Origin: Actinocrispum wychmicini
Lineage (GTDB): Bacteria; Actinomycetota; Actinomycetes; Mycobacteriales; Pseudonocardiaceae
Direction: 5' to 3'
Length of the DNA stretch: 64,000 nt
Assembly: GCF_004345645.1 (NCBI RefSeq)
Contig: NZ_SLWS01000004.1
Coordinates: 248,001 to 312,000 of the forward strand
Shown: piece by piece, positions 35,647 through 44,760 of the stretch
How positions within the stretch are numbered: position 1 is the first letter of the stretch
How the letters are laid out: every line of letters starts with the position of its first letter
Notes under the pieces: model-generated
What the model was told of the DNA's origin: nothing
Database searches by the model: none
What the model saw: only the letters and a program-made list of their open reading frames with translations
Program-made: the position numbers and the translations under genes

Positions 35647-36260
35647 AAGCTGCCGACCTCGGCCAGGACAGCGCTGTCCGCCGAGCTCGGTCCGGATTAC
35701 ATCGTGCTGGACCTGCACTCGGCGCCGACGACAGCCGACGCAAGCAAGACGACCCTGCCAGGCGTAGATGGCTACCATCACCGTTACGAGGGTCTGCGAC
35801 TGGCCTTTGTAGACTGGGGATCGTACTTCCTCATCCCGAGAGTGTGGAGCAACACGCACGGCAAGCTGATCGTCTTGCGTCAAGACGGCTTGCGAGTCGA
35901 GTTCCTCCAGTAGTCGTGCGATGCACGAGACTTCGTCGCGATGGACCACCGCGTTCTCGTGCTGTCCGCGCATTCGGAGCAGAACTCGGTGTTGGGCGCG
36001 GGCGTCAGCGGATATCCGTCCAAGGTTCGGAAGCTGACGAGATCGTGCATGCCGTGCGCCTCATCGTCGACGGCAGCGGCTATGTCAGCCGTACAGGTCC
36101 CAACTTGGAACTGTTCACACGGGCGCGTCAGGCTTTCGTTGGCCGCTGGAAGCGAGTGCGACCAGGATTCTGCTGAGTACTACGGGACGTGCGAGCCGGC
36201 AGCCGGTCATGCTGACGGCTCGGGACCAGATGGGCAGCCGGCGCGGGCAGGCGGGGTCGG
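35644..36260 (+). pseudogene. Chimeric debris including a LuxR-type response-regulator receiver fragment
   Basis: An ORF from ATG 35644 begins KLPTSARTALSAELGPDYIV, ends at 35913 and is not recognised. From 35941 one frame reads HRVLVLSAHSEQNSVLGA; another continues ADEIVHAVRLIVDGSGYVS. Together these are the second half of a NarL-type receiver domain. A LTAR-like sequence near 36210 could be the beginning of its LuxR HTH. Several frame changes show that nothing here is intact. Likely a scar of successive deletions next to the IS3 remnant. Confidence 0.45.
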
Positions 36261-36701
36261 TCGGCGCCCGGGACGCGGAGCTGTGTCCGTCGGTGGCCAT
36301 CAGGCGTCACCGCGGGGGTTGTCGACCTGGAAGCTGCCTTCAATCACGAGCATCCCGCTGGAAACCCACTGGTCAGACGCGGGACCGCCGGTATGTAGCC
36401 CTGCCGGGGGGCACCCAGAACATGGGCAACATCATCCGGTGGCGCGAACCCACTCTTGACACATCGTTTCATCAATCAATACGTTCTTGTCACCAGATGA
36501 AACGCCCTTCGGTGGGGAGGCCACTCTGGACACCGTCTGGATGCTCCGCCGGGTCGGCGCCGCGCACCGTCATGTGACAGCGGTGGACGACCCGGGCCAG
36601 TTCGCGGAACGTTGCCGTGCTTGATTTCCCCGCCTCGCCGCCGTCCGAATCGCCCTGCTGGACGACGCCAGCGCCAAGAAACCCCCGACGGAAAGGTGAT
36701 C
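36261..36701. other. Region with a possible short coding remnant
   Basis: The + strand from about 36482 to 36622 reads TPFGGEATLDTVWMLRRVG and DDPGQFAERCRA in one frame. This looks protein-like but is too short to assign. The remainder carries only shadow ORFs. The promoter of the secreted beta-propeller gene should be here. Confidence 0.3.
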
Positions 36702-37709
36702 ATGTTCCGTGCAACCCGGCGACACCGCGTCCTTGTCGCGACCCTCGCCGCGCCGCTGCTCCTCGGCTCCGCAACGCAGGCGGCGGCTTCGCCCGCCGAG
36801 GGGCGGGCCCACATCTCCACGGCGTATGTGCTTCCAGGTGACCGCGTCTATCCCGAGGGAATCGGCGCCGACCCGTACACCGGCGACATGTACGTCGGGT
36901 CGTACGAGGGCGGCACGGTCTACAAGCTGACGCCTGGGCAACGGGTCGCCGAACAGTTCCTGCCCCCGTTCGTGGACGGGCGTACGCAGGCCCTCGGGAT
37001 CGAGGTCGACCGGGCCAGGCGCCTGTGGGTGATAGACCGTCCCACCGGGGTCGCGGTGTACGACATCGCCAGCCGCCGGTTGCTGGCCCGGTTCACCATT
37101 CCCGACCAGAAGCCGCGTCTGGTCAACGACATGGCCATCACGTCGGACGGCACCGCCTACATCACCGACAGCTATCGGTCCGTGGTCTACCGCATCACGC
37201 CCGAGCAACTCGCGAAGGCCCATGAGCAGGGCGGCGAGGCGCCGCTCCGGCCCGCGTTCGACCTGTCCGGGATCGTCGAGCCGCACGCGCCCGACGCGAT
37301 CACCCTCAACGGGATCGTCGCCGAGCGTACGGGCCGCTACCTGCTGACGGTCGACATGACCGGCGCCGATCTGTACCGCATCGCACTGCCGTCCGGCAAG
37401 GTCGACAAGGTAGCCCTGAGCGGAGGGGACATCATGACGGGCGACGGCATGGAACTGCAAAACGACACGTTGTGGGTTGCCCACCCCATCACCGACCGCT
37501 ACGCGATCAGCCGGTGGCGTATCGGCTCGGACGGCCGGACGGCCCAGTCGACCGGGCGGCTCACCGACTCGGCGTTGCAGACCCCGACGACCCTGCTGCG
37601 CAAGAACGGTAAGCTGTACGTGGTCCGTTCCCAGTTCGACAAGGGCGGACCCACGGGTCCGGGCACTCCGCAGCTTCCGTTCAGCATCGCGTCCGTGCGC
37701 GGCTTCTGA
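36702..37709 (+). CDS. Secreted SMP-30/gluconolactonase-like beta-propeller protein
   Basis: ATG 36702 after GGAAAGG; the longer ORF upstream is rejected because it lacks a signal sequence in frame with a ribosome site. 335 residues. Residues 1-28 form a signal peptide (VLVATLAAPLLLGSATQAAA). The body has repeated blade motifs (PEGIGADPYTGDMYVGSY, LGIEVDRARRLWVIDR, NDMAITSDGTAYITDSY, TLNGIVAERTGRYLLTVDM), characteristic of SMP-30/strictosidine-synthase-like six-bladed propellers. These often bind a divalent metal at the centre and act as lactonases, but catalytic residues cannot be confirmed by eye. Extracellular. A tandem GAGTAAGGA-type 15-bp duplication follows the stop (37708-37737). Confidence 0.8.
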   Translation: MFRATRRHRVLVATLAAPLLLGSATQAAASPAEGRAHISTAYVLPGDRVYPEGIGADPYTGDMYVGSYEGGTVYKLTPGQRVAEQFLPPFVDGRTQALGIEVDRARRLWVIDRPTGVAVYDIASRRLLARFTIPDQKPRLVNDMAITSDGTAYITDSYRSVVYRITPEQLAKAHEQGGEAPLRPAFDLSGIVEPHAPDAITLNGIVAERTGRYLLTVDMTGADLYRIALPSGKVDKVALSGGDIMTGDGMELQNDTLWVAHPITDRYAISRWRIGSDGRTAQSTGRLTDSALQTPTTLLRKNGKLYVVRSQFDKGGPTGPGTPQLPFSIASVRGF

Positions 37710-38190
37710 GTAAGGAGAACGTGAGTAAGGACAACGCTAGCTGGTGAGCCTCGGCGGCGCGCCGGTCACAACGCCCGCCGAGCAAACCGGAGTTTCCCCG
37801 AGCACCTCAGCCCACTCGGCGCACCGCCAGCCCCGCAGCCTGAGTAGTCGCCCGGTAACCGGTCGCCGGGATATGCGGTACGACCTGCACGACGTGGCTG
37901 AGGTCGCGCGTGCGTGCGAGACGGCAATGTCCGCACATCGGCATGTCAGTACGTTGGCAACGCGCTCGGTTTGGCAAGGGGTGTGCTTGGTTGGTGGGCT
38001 CGTCGGTCGAGTGGCGCGGCCGGTCAAGAGCGATGTGTCGGCCGGCTGTGCGGCCCGCAGGACCAGGCTGGAGCTGGAGCGAAACTGGAGCGACGTACGC
38101 ACTTGACCTGCGGTCAGCTGGCGTCAACCGTCCTGAACGGACACATGTTGTGCAGGGATTCTCTGTTTCCGCCGGCCACGGTCCTTTGTG
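37710..38190. other. Intergenic region, no gene recognised
   Basis: Overlapping ORFs on both strands show no recognisable protein and no ribosome sites. A weak copy of the CGGCATG motif occurs at 37937-37957 (ATCGGCATGTCAGTACGTT). A transcript ending at the terminator downstream may pass through. Confidence 0.35.
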
Positions 38191-38240
38191 GACATCCCTG
38201 GGGGTCAAGGGATCGCAGGTTCAAATCCTGTCGTCCCGAC
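38191..38240 (+). repeat. tRNA 3'-end-like fragment (candidate att site)
   Basis: GCAGG-TTCAAAT-CCTGT (38214-38230) is a perfect tRNA T-arm, followed by CGTCCCGA, which looks like a 3' acceptor strand. Upstream, TCCCT and AGGGA could form an anticodon-like stem. No matching 5' acceptor or D-arm is found, so it is not a whole tRNA. Such tRNA 3' ends are what tyrosine integrases of actinomycete integrative elements leave behind as att sites. Sequences like this are, to my recollection, common in actinomycetes. Confidence 0.45.
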
Positions 38241-38251
38241 GGTTGCGCCGA

Positions 38252-38289
38252 AGCCTTCTGGCCCGGCTTAAACACCAGGCCAGAAGGCT
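38252..38289 (+). terminator. Strong hairpin terminator after the tRNA-like fragment
   Basis: Perfect 12-bp arms AGCCTTCTGGCC (38252-38263) and GGCCAGAAGGCT (38278-38289), with a 14-nt loop, followed by CCTTTGTG. The hairpin ends a transcript passing through the tRNA-like fragment. Confidence 0.75.
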
Positions 38290-39200
38290 CCTTTGTGTTC
38301 TGGTGCGGATCTTGACCGGACTGTCCATAGTGGTCTTAATGAAGATCGACAGGGCAGGACTGGAGCGAAAACTGGAGTGGATCATGGTTGGTTTTGACTG
38401 GACTGGCCAAGTGGGGTCGCGGAGCGGTGGCTGTACCGTGTGATGTCCGTAACGTGCTAGAACGGTCGTGGAGGTTGTCAGGGTTTGCGTCGGTGATGGC
38501 TGGTTGGTGCGGTCTGGGCCTGTTGGTCGTAGCGACGGCGCGGTTGTGGTCTGTTGAATGTGGTTGTGCCCGGTTCGGCGCCGTTGTCTTGGCCTATGCG
38601 GCGGCGCGCGGTGGTGGTGCGGTGTCTGAGGGCTGCGCGGGATCGATCGAGGTGGCGATGTCTACGGTCTTTGCCGCCGAGGCCTGGTGTAGGAACAGGA
38701 TGATCAACACGGCGGAATAGGGTTATCGGTTGTCAGCGGTGACGTGGGCACTTCGCGTCGGTCGCTGTCCGTGTGGTGGTCCGGTGCGGTTGGTCGGGTC
38801 CGGTGGGCTGGGGTGCTCGTCGCGTGGGCGGCGTGGGGTCGGTGTGTGGCGGTGTCGGTCGACAGCCAACGGTCGGATGACGGATGTCAAGGTGTGGCAT
38901 GGATCGGGCCGGCTGGCCGCGGCTCACCGTCGCCTTCTGGGCTGCGTCGATCAACTCCATAGGCTCTTGCACGCACTCGCACGTAGGCGACGTCTCAAGC
39001 GTCTACTCGCGTGTCAGCTGTCTGTTGGTCGACCTGATGCCGGCGCGGTAGGGCAGTTGGGGGTGTGATCTGGGGTGAGTACTTTCTCGACTGTGATCCA
39101 TGTGTGGTCAGGGGTGCTCCCATTCCTCTTCCGCAGACGCCGTGGTTCGTCGACGATGATCGTCGGCAGGTCTCCTGGCCGGCGGAAATGAGCTCGCGGG
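38290..39200. other. GT-rich region without recognisable genes
   Basis: About 900 bases with lower coding character and a GT-skewed + strand. ORFs of 110 and 112 codons (38388-38720, 38730-39068) have no recognisable motifs, no plausible ribosome sites and odd composition. It is best read as decayed integrative-element DNA. Confidence 0.4.
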
Positions 39201-39202
39201 GT

Positions 39203-39240
39203 GAGGTTGGAATTGAACCGGTGACCTCTACCGTGTCAAA
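39203..39240 (-). repeat. tRNA-Val(GAC)-like 3' fragment (second candidate att site)
   Basis: On the minus strand the sequence TTGACACGGTAGAGGTCACC, then GGTTCAATTCC, matches an anticodon loop with GAC, its 3' stem, the variable loop and a T-arm. The distal T-stem pairs poorly and no 5' half exists. It is therefore a degraded tRNA-Val 3' piece, again as left by site-specific integration. Confidence 0.45.
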
Positions 39241-39412
39241 GTTAATTCGAATGGCCGTGGCCTGAGGATTTATCGAACTCTCCTGGTCAGAGAGCCTTGT
39301 TCCTTCTCGTTGAAACGAATTCGAACGGGTTATGGCGGGTTTCGATCCCCATAAAATCCCCATTCGATCTTGAACGAGGAGACCATTACATTGTTCGCGG
39401 TGGTGTCTCCTC

Positions 39413-40132
39413 ATGACCACGATCGAGTTCAACAGGGCCGGACAGTCGCCGATCGAGTCGACCGTCGTCGTCACGTCCGTCACCGTGATCGTAGGGACGG
39501 TCGTTGGCCTGACGTTCATGTTCGGCTTCGGGAACGTCCTCAGCCTTGCTCTCCGTCTTGGCGTACCTGGCTGGGTCGCTCCGCTCGTCGCGCCCGCGGT
39601 TGATCTCTCGATCCTTGGACTGCTGTTGGGTATCCGGCACCTCGCGCTTACTGGCGCCTCTGCCGACCTGCTGCGTCCGGCCCGCCGGATGCTGGTCTTC
39701 GCCAGTGCGGTGACATTGGCACTGAACGTTGCAGACCCACTCTTTGTGGGCGAGTACGGAAAGGCGGCGTTCGACGCCGTTGGGCCACTTCTCTTGATTG
39801 GCTGGGCAGAGGTCGGCCCCGGCTTCTTGCGGGCGATTGGTGCGACCAGTTCGATGGGCACTGTCAAGCTGCCCGTCGTCTGCGAGGGCGCCCAGCAGCA
39901 AGCCTGGCGAACCGAGGAAGTGGTGGGGCGTGGTTCGGTGCGATCCGATCCGGTGCGCAACCGGCCAATATCGGCCGATACTATGCGCGTTCGTCTGGGA
40001 ATCGGGGCCACATCGGCCCGGCAACTTGTCAAGATCATTCGCGCGGAGTTCCAGACGAACAACACTGTCGATCCAGCAAGCGAGAAAGGCGCACCTAAAG
40101 CGGAAAACGCCGCTGTGAGTTTGGTGGCGTGA
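39413..40132 (+). CDS. DUF2637 (SpdB-like) membrane protein of an integrative element
   Basis: 239 residues from ATG 39413. Four hydrophobic segments occupy about residues 15-110 (VVVTSVTVIVGTVVGLTF, then LALRLGVPGWVAPLVAPAVD). The conserved VADPLFVGEYGKAAFDAVGP and LLLIGWAEVGPGFLRAI are hallmarks of DUF2637. The soluble tail has a short HTH-like RPISADTMRVRLGIGATSAR. In actinomycete integrative conjugative elements these proteins accompany the transfer gene and are linked with intra-mycelial spread. Here no FtsK-like transfer gene, Rep or integrase remains, so it is an orphan. A second, 5'-truncated copy is at 46815-47328. Confidence 0.82.
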   Translation: MTTIEFNRAGQSPIESTVVVTSVTVIVGTVVGLTFMFGFGNVLSLALRLGVPGWVAPLVAPAVDLSILGLLLGIRHLALTGASADLLRPARRMLVFASAVTLALNVADPLFVGEYGKAAFDAVGPLLLIGWAEVGPGFLRAIGATSSMGTVKLPVVCEGAQQQAWRTEEVVGRGSVRSDPVRNRPISADTMRVRLGIGATSARQLVKIIRAEFQTNNTVDPASEKGAPKAENAAVSLVA

Positions 40133-40148
40133 CCTGAAGGTCCTACTG

Positions 40149-40310
40149 ATGGTTCGCCGGTGGCCGCGTGCTTGTCGGCCTGGTCCTGGCGGGTCTGGTG
40201 GTCGGGGTCGGCGTGCCGGTTGGGCCGCCGTGGGCGAGTGGTGGCACCAGGTGTTCACGGCTGCCTTGGTAAAATGTGTCCAATCTTTTGATCAGGCACT
40301 CCAAAAATAG
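40149..40310 (+). CDS. Possible small protein after the DUF2637 gene
   Basis: ATG 40149 to TAG 40310 encodes 53 residues. The C-terminal half, GEWWHQVFTAALVKCVQSFD, looks like an amphipathic helix unlike the Arg/Gly-rich first half. No ribosome site is convincing. It might be a small element-encoded protein or chance. Confidence 0.25.
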   Translation: MVRRWPRACRPGPGGSGGRGRRAGWAAVGEWWHQVFTAALVKCVQSFDQALQK

Positions 40311-40526
40311 GATTCAACGGATCACCTTGGCCTTGCTGTCTGACCCGGCGTTGATTAGCCAGGATTGTGCATTGGGTCGGGCGTTCTGTCTTGGGCTGCT
40401 TCGGATCGGGTTCGGGCAGCTGTCCGGTGGATATGGCGGGGCGGGTGCAGGGAACGATCCTTGACCACTTGAATGGTGCTCTGAACTGCGCATGACATGT
40501 CCTTCAGTAAGCTGTATTATCGCAGT
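40311..40526. other. Relatively AT-rich intergenic region
   Basis: This stretch (for example the segments around 40262-40320 and 40500-40530) is lower in GC than its surroundings and may contain promoters. No gene recognised. Confidence 0.3.
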
Positions 40527-40811
40527 TTAGGGCGCCATTCTCCGCTCATGGCACGCTGTCGACCCCGAACTACCCGTGAAAGCGCCTGGGCTAACGTACG
40601 GAGTCCTGTGCACATGGCGGGCCGGGGTTCCCGGCGTGCGCGAGGTTGTCGGGGGAGCGTGCCCGGTGAGGGCGGCGCGGAGTTCGCGGGCGGTGATAGT
40701 CACGAGGATGCAGGCTTGGAGGAACTCGGCGAGCGCTGCGGGGATGCGGGCAGCGGCGGTTAGGACCAAGGTGATGCCGCCGATCATGGCCAAGATCTCG
40801 GTTGTGGTCAC
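40527..40811 (-). CDS. Small membrane protein of integrative-element type
   Basis: 94 residues from GTG 40811. The first 45 residues (TEILAMIGGITLVLTAAARI, then PAALAEFLQACILVTITARE) form one or two hydrophobic helices; the rest is a Pro/Thr-rich tail. Small proteins with this start are frequent beside SpdB-like genes in actinomycete integrative elements. I do not know a function. Intact; probably belongs to the same decayed element as the DUF2637 genes. Confidence 0.5.
   Translation of the reverse strand: MTTTEILAMIGGITLVLTAAARIPAALAEFLQACILVTITARELRAALTGHAPPTTSRTPGTPARHVHRTPYVSPGAFTGSSGSTACHERRMAP
40551..40597 (+). repeat. Imperfect direct repeat, left copy
   Basis: Starts GGCACGCTGTCGACC and ends CCGTGAAAGCGCCTGGGCTA. 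The right copy at 44631-44672 starts GGCACGCTGCCAACC and ends CCGTGAAAGCCCTGGGCTA. About 80 per cent of positions agree with a few one-base gaps. The copies bracket the XRE-STAND gene. Confidence 0.5.
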
Positions 40812-41048
40812 TATGCGCCGCCTTTCTCCGGCCGCTCAAGCGGGGCGGTGGCTGGGGTGCTGCTCGTCAACGGGGTATTCCCTTCCAATGGGGCAGTGCA
40901 CCAGCAGCGTGCGGCCGTTTAGTGTTCGGTTGCAGCAGTGTTGGTGTAAACCGTGCGTCCTCGCAGGTCACGGCCTATGGCCTCGGCAGGAGACCGTACG
41001 AGCGCGTGATGACCGGGGCCGGTACCAGGCAGTGAGAGGCGGGCGGGG

Positions 41049-44000
41049 ATGGCTGATCCGCGCCGGATCCGGACTAGGGCCGAGTGGACCTCGGCGCTGC
41101 AGGGACTGTTCAAGCGAGCTGGCCTGAGTTACCACGTGCTGTCTGAGCGGTGCGGGGGCGTCGCACGCTCAACGTTGCAGCAGATGGTCACGGGGAAGAG
41201 CTTCCCGAGGGCGGCTACCGTGCGGTTGTTCGTGCAGGCGTGCGGCGAGAGCGATACCCAGCCGTGGGTGGATGCACGGAGCCGGGTCGCGGCAGGTGAC
41301 GTGGCGGGGAGTCAGCCGCAGGCAGCGCCAGCCGGGTCGAGGGAGGCTAGAGCTGGTAAGGACTCGGTCATCCGCCCGGACCCGCAGCATGTCCTTGACT
41401 ACGCCCAGACGGTCAGCAGGCTCGCACCGACCGTGCTCCAGGATCGCGAGGCCGAGCTAGCCGAGCTTAGAGAGTTCTGCCTACGGCCATCCGGCAAGTC
41501 GTACTGCTACTGGCGCGGCACCGCATGGGCAGGGAAGACCGCGCTGCTGGCAACGTTCGTCCTGGCGCCGCTCACGGCAGAGGTGACGTTCGTCGGGTTT
41601 TCATCAGGGCCGGTGATCAGGACGACTATCAGGATTTTCTCCGTGTCGTGACCCGGCAGCTCGGCGTTATCCTGGGCGAGATTCCGCCTCCGGATCCCTC
41701 GCACACGGACTTTGACTCAATGCTGGGCAACGCCGCGGATAGGTGCGATCAGCAGGGTCGGCGTCTCGTCCTCGTGGTGGATGGCCTGGACGAGGACTGG
41801 TTCGCCAACAGGACCAAGCCGAGACGAAGGCCCAGCATCGCCTCGCTGCTCCCCGAACGACCGCCAGGCGGAATGCGAGTGATCGTCTCGGGGCGCCCCG
41901 ACCCGCCGATCCCGGACGACGTGCCCGAGAGCCACCCGCTCTTGGACCCCAGCGTCGTCCGGGAACTGGCACCTTCCTCATCTGCCAAGCTCAGCGAGCG
42001 GAGGGCAAAGCGAGACCTCACCGACATGCTCGACGACGGCCCGCTCTCACGTCAGCTGCTGGGCCTAATCGTGGCCGCCGAAACTGGCCTGAGCATTCAG
42101 TGGCTGGCGGAACTGGCGCACAAGGACGAATGGGAAATCGAACGGTGCCTTGGAACGGTGAGCAGCCGGGTGCTTCACCGTCTGGGTAAGGACAGCTGGA
42201 CGGCTCGTGACCGGGACGGCGGCTACCAGTTGGCCCATACGGACCTGAGGGAACTGGCCCGAAATCTGCTGGGCAAGAACCTCGACCAGCACCGTCGTCG
42301 GATATTCGTCTGGGCTGAGGAGTACCGCCAACTGGGCTGGCCATCGCAGACGCCGGAGTACCTGCTCCGGGGCTACTTCCGGATGCTGGATGACTTCGGC
42401 GACCTGCCTGAGATGATCGAATGCGCGACCGATCTCGGCCGCCGGGATCGCATGCGTGACCTGTCCGGCGGTGACGCCGCCTCGATGACGGAGATCACCA
42501 CGACGCAGGACGTGATTGTTACCCAGGAATACCCCGATCTGATCGCCATGGTCCGCCTTGCTATCCATCGCGATCACCTCGCCGCCCAAAACCACAACAT
42601 CCCGTTCAACCTTCCTTCGGTCTGGGCGCTATTGGGGCAGGTCGACAGGGCTGAGGCCAGCGCTCGTTCCCGCCTCAACCAACATGGGTGGGATTGGCAG
42701 GCAGATGTCCTGGCATCGGTCGCCACAGCGACGGCTAAGACCGGCGACCTCGATCGCGCCGAGACTACTGCTCGGTCCATTACCAAGCCCTTCACGCAGG
42801 CAGAGGCCGTGGTGTCGGTGGCCGAAGCTGCAGTCGAGGCCGGTGATTTCGGGCGAGCCGCCACCTTGATCGACCACGCGCAAGCTATTGGCGCCTCCAT
42901 CAACGACCCCAAGTCGAAGGCATTGACGCTGGCGTCGGTAGCAGGAGTTGCCGCCAAGGCTGGTGATTTCGGGCGAGCCGCCACCCTGATCGACCAGGCT
43001 GAGGCCGTCGCGCACTCGATCACCGAAGCTAGCAACTTGCCCAGTGCCCTGGTGCCGCTGGTCAAAGCGATGGCTCAAGTCGGCGACCTGGATCGCGCCG
43101 AGGCCATCGCACGCACCATCACTACAAGGTACGGCGACCGGGACGCGGCCCTGATGTCAGTGGCCGAAGCGCTGGCCCAGACCGGTGACGTCGACCGCGC
43201 CGAGATCATCACCAACTCCATCACTGACCTTTACGTGCGGACAAGGGCACTGGCGTCGGTGGCGGGGGTAGCCGCCGACGCTGGTCATTTCGGAAGAGCA
43301 GCCACGTTGATTGCCCGCGCAGAGGCCACTGCTGACTCCATTAGATCATTCACCAAGTTTGAGCAGCAGGCGTGGAGTCAGTGTTCCGTGGCGGAAGCTG
43401 CCGTCAAGGCCGGTGACCTTAGGCGAGCAGGTACGCTGATCGGCCGGGCCGAAGCCAACGCGCGCTCCATCGATGCCCGTTCGAGCCTCATGCTCGACCA
43501 GCAGGCGCGGGTACTGGTGTCGGTAGCCGAAACCGCCGCCAAGACCGGCGACCTCGGTCGGGCCGAGACCATCATCCGTTCCATCACGGTGCTCAAGCAG
43601 CAGGCATGGGCACTGGCGAAGGTGGCTGAAGTCGTAGCCATGACCGGCGACCTTGAGCAGGCCCGCGCCCTGATCGTGCGCGCCGAGGCCATCGCCCGCA
43701 TCCCCGACCCGTTGGACCAGAACAAGTTCCTCTCTGGTCTGGGGTCGGTGGCTGAAGCCGCAGTCGAGGCAGGTGATCTTGATGGAGCCCGTGCGTTGAT
43801 CGAGCGCGCCGAGGCCATTGCCGACTCCATCACCGGCGCCGACCACCAAGCACGTGCCCTGGTGCCGGTGGCTGAAGCTGCAGTCGAGGCCGGTGATCTC
43901 GATGGAGCCCGCGCGTTGATAGTGCGGGCCGAGGCCGTCGCCGACTCCATTACCAATCCCTTCACTCAGGCTAGGGTGCTCGTGTCGATGGCGGACGCCG

Positions 44001-44248
44001 CTGCTAAGGCTGGCGACTTCGACCGCGTCGAGGCCATCGCCGACTCCATTGACTCCGCCCTCACCCCGAAAGAACAGGCGCAGGCTTTCCTGGCTCTGAC
44101 TGCAAGCCAGGACCTGCGCCGCCGCGCGCGCGGTAGCCCGAGCTTTGAGGATCGCCGACTGGTACCTTCCAATCCGAGCAGTGATCAAGATAGTGCCCGA
44201 GGCACTCCCGATCGTCCTTGCCGAACTCGACACCGTAGCCAGATCTGA
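41049..44248 (+). pseudogene. XRE-HTH/STAND NTPase with 12 helical repeats, interrupted by an apparent one-base frameshift
   Basis: The first frame (41049-41651) gives an N-terminal HTH (LQGLFKRAGLSYHVLSERCG, later STLQQMVTGKSFP) and a P-loop, WRGTAWAGKTALLATF (about residues 155-170). The second frame (to 44248) continues with FIRAGDQDDYQDFLRVV, a Walker B RRLVLVVDGLDEDW (about 240-253), ARC-like helices and then 12 repeats of 33-45 residues (about 550-1005). Each repeat carries SVAEAA.(A/T)GD(L/F).RA. The frames join if one T is added to TTTT at 41598-41601, giving roughly 1066 residues. Domain order is that of a signal-transduction NTPase: repeat sensor, NTPase switch, N-terminal DNA-binding or adaptor domain. 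It may be an anti-phage or regulatory sensor. Start ATG 41049 is preceded by GAGAGGCGGG. Confidence 0.72.
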
Positions 44249-44760
44249 CGTCTCCTGATGTCGCGATCCGCAACCCGGCACGCTCAGACCAGATGCGCCA
44301 ATACCGCGGTGCGGACGCCTGGGAAGTCGACCCGTTTGAGCCACCAGTTATGGCTGCACGAGGCCGACAACCACGCGGGAGGTACGCGACAGTTGGGTCA
44401 AGGCCCTTTCCATAGCATTTCCGGCTGCCCCAAAAAGCTGTTGTGTGTTGCCTCAAGACATCCTCACCCGTCGTAGCTACCCGTTTCGGCGGAACCGGGG
44501 AGCGTGCGCTTTGAAGTGGCGGATCGAGATCTTCGCGTCGCGACGATGCAAGGGACAGTTCGTGGCCATCATGCGTTTACTCGAAAGTGCGTGTTCTCGA
44601 CAGGATCGTGACCGTCCTGCCGGGGTTCACGGCACGCTGCCAACCGGACTACCGTGAAAGCCCTGGGCTAGGCTGGTCTGCTGTCGCCGTCACGTCCTCG
44701 GAGCCATGAGGCGGCGACTGAGTCCTGGCGCGCCCTCGTGAATGTCTGACCAGGTTGCGA
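44249..44760. other. Intergenic region holding the right direct repeat
   Basis: No credible gene. It contains the right copy of the imperfect repeat (44631-44672) and the 3' side of the minus-strand DUF3558-like gene. Otherwise nothing recognised. Confidence 0.4.
44631..44672 (+). repeat. Imperfect direct repeat, right copy
   Basis: Matches the left copy at 40551-40597 over about 42 bases, including GGCACGCTG, the ACTA..CCGTGAAAG block and CCTGGGCTA. Confidence 0.5.

Noticed and set aside
38191..38240. A complete tRNA gene at the T-arm-like sequence
   Set aside because: No 5' acceptor strand, D-arm or proper 7-nt anticodon loop with a 5-bp stem can be built upstream.
38388..39068. Two consecutive ORFs of 110 and 112 codons in the GT-rich region
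   Set aside because: Composition unlike neighbouring genes, no family features, no ribosome site; more likely decayed DNA.
41049..41651. The 200-residue XRE-like ORF as a separate gene
   Set aside because: It ends just after a P-loop whose continuation lies in the next frame; a one-base correction gives one continuous STAND protein.
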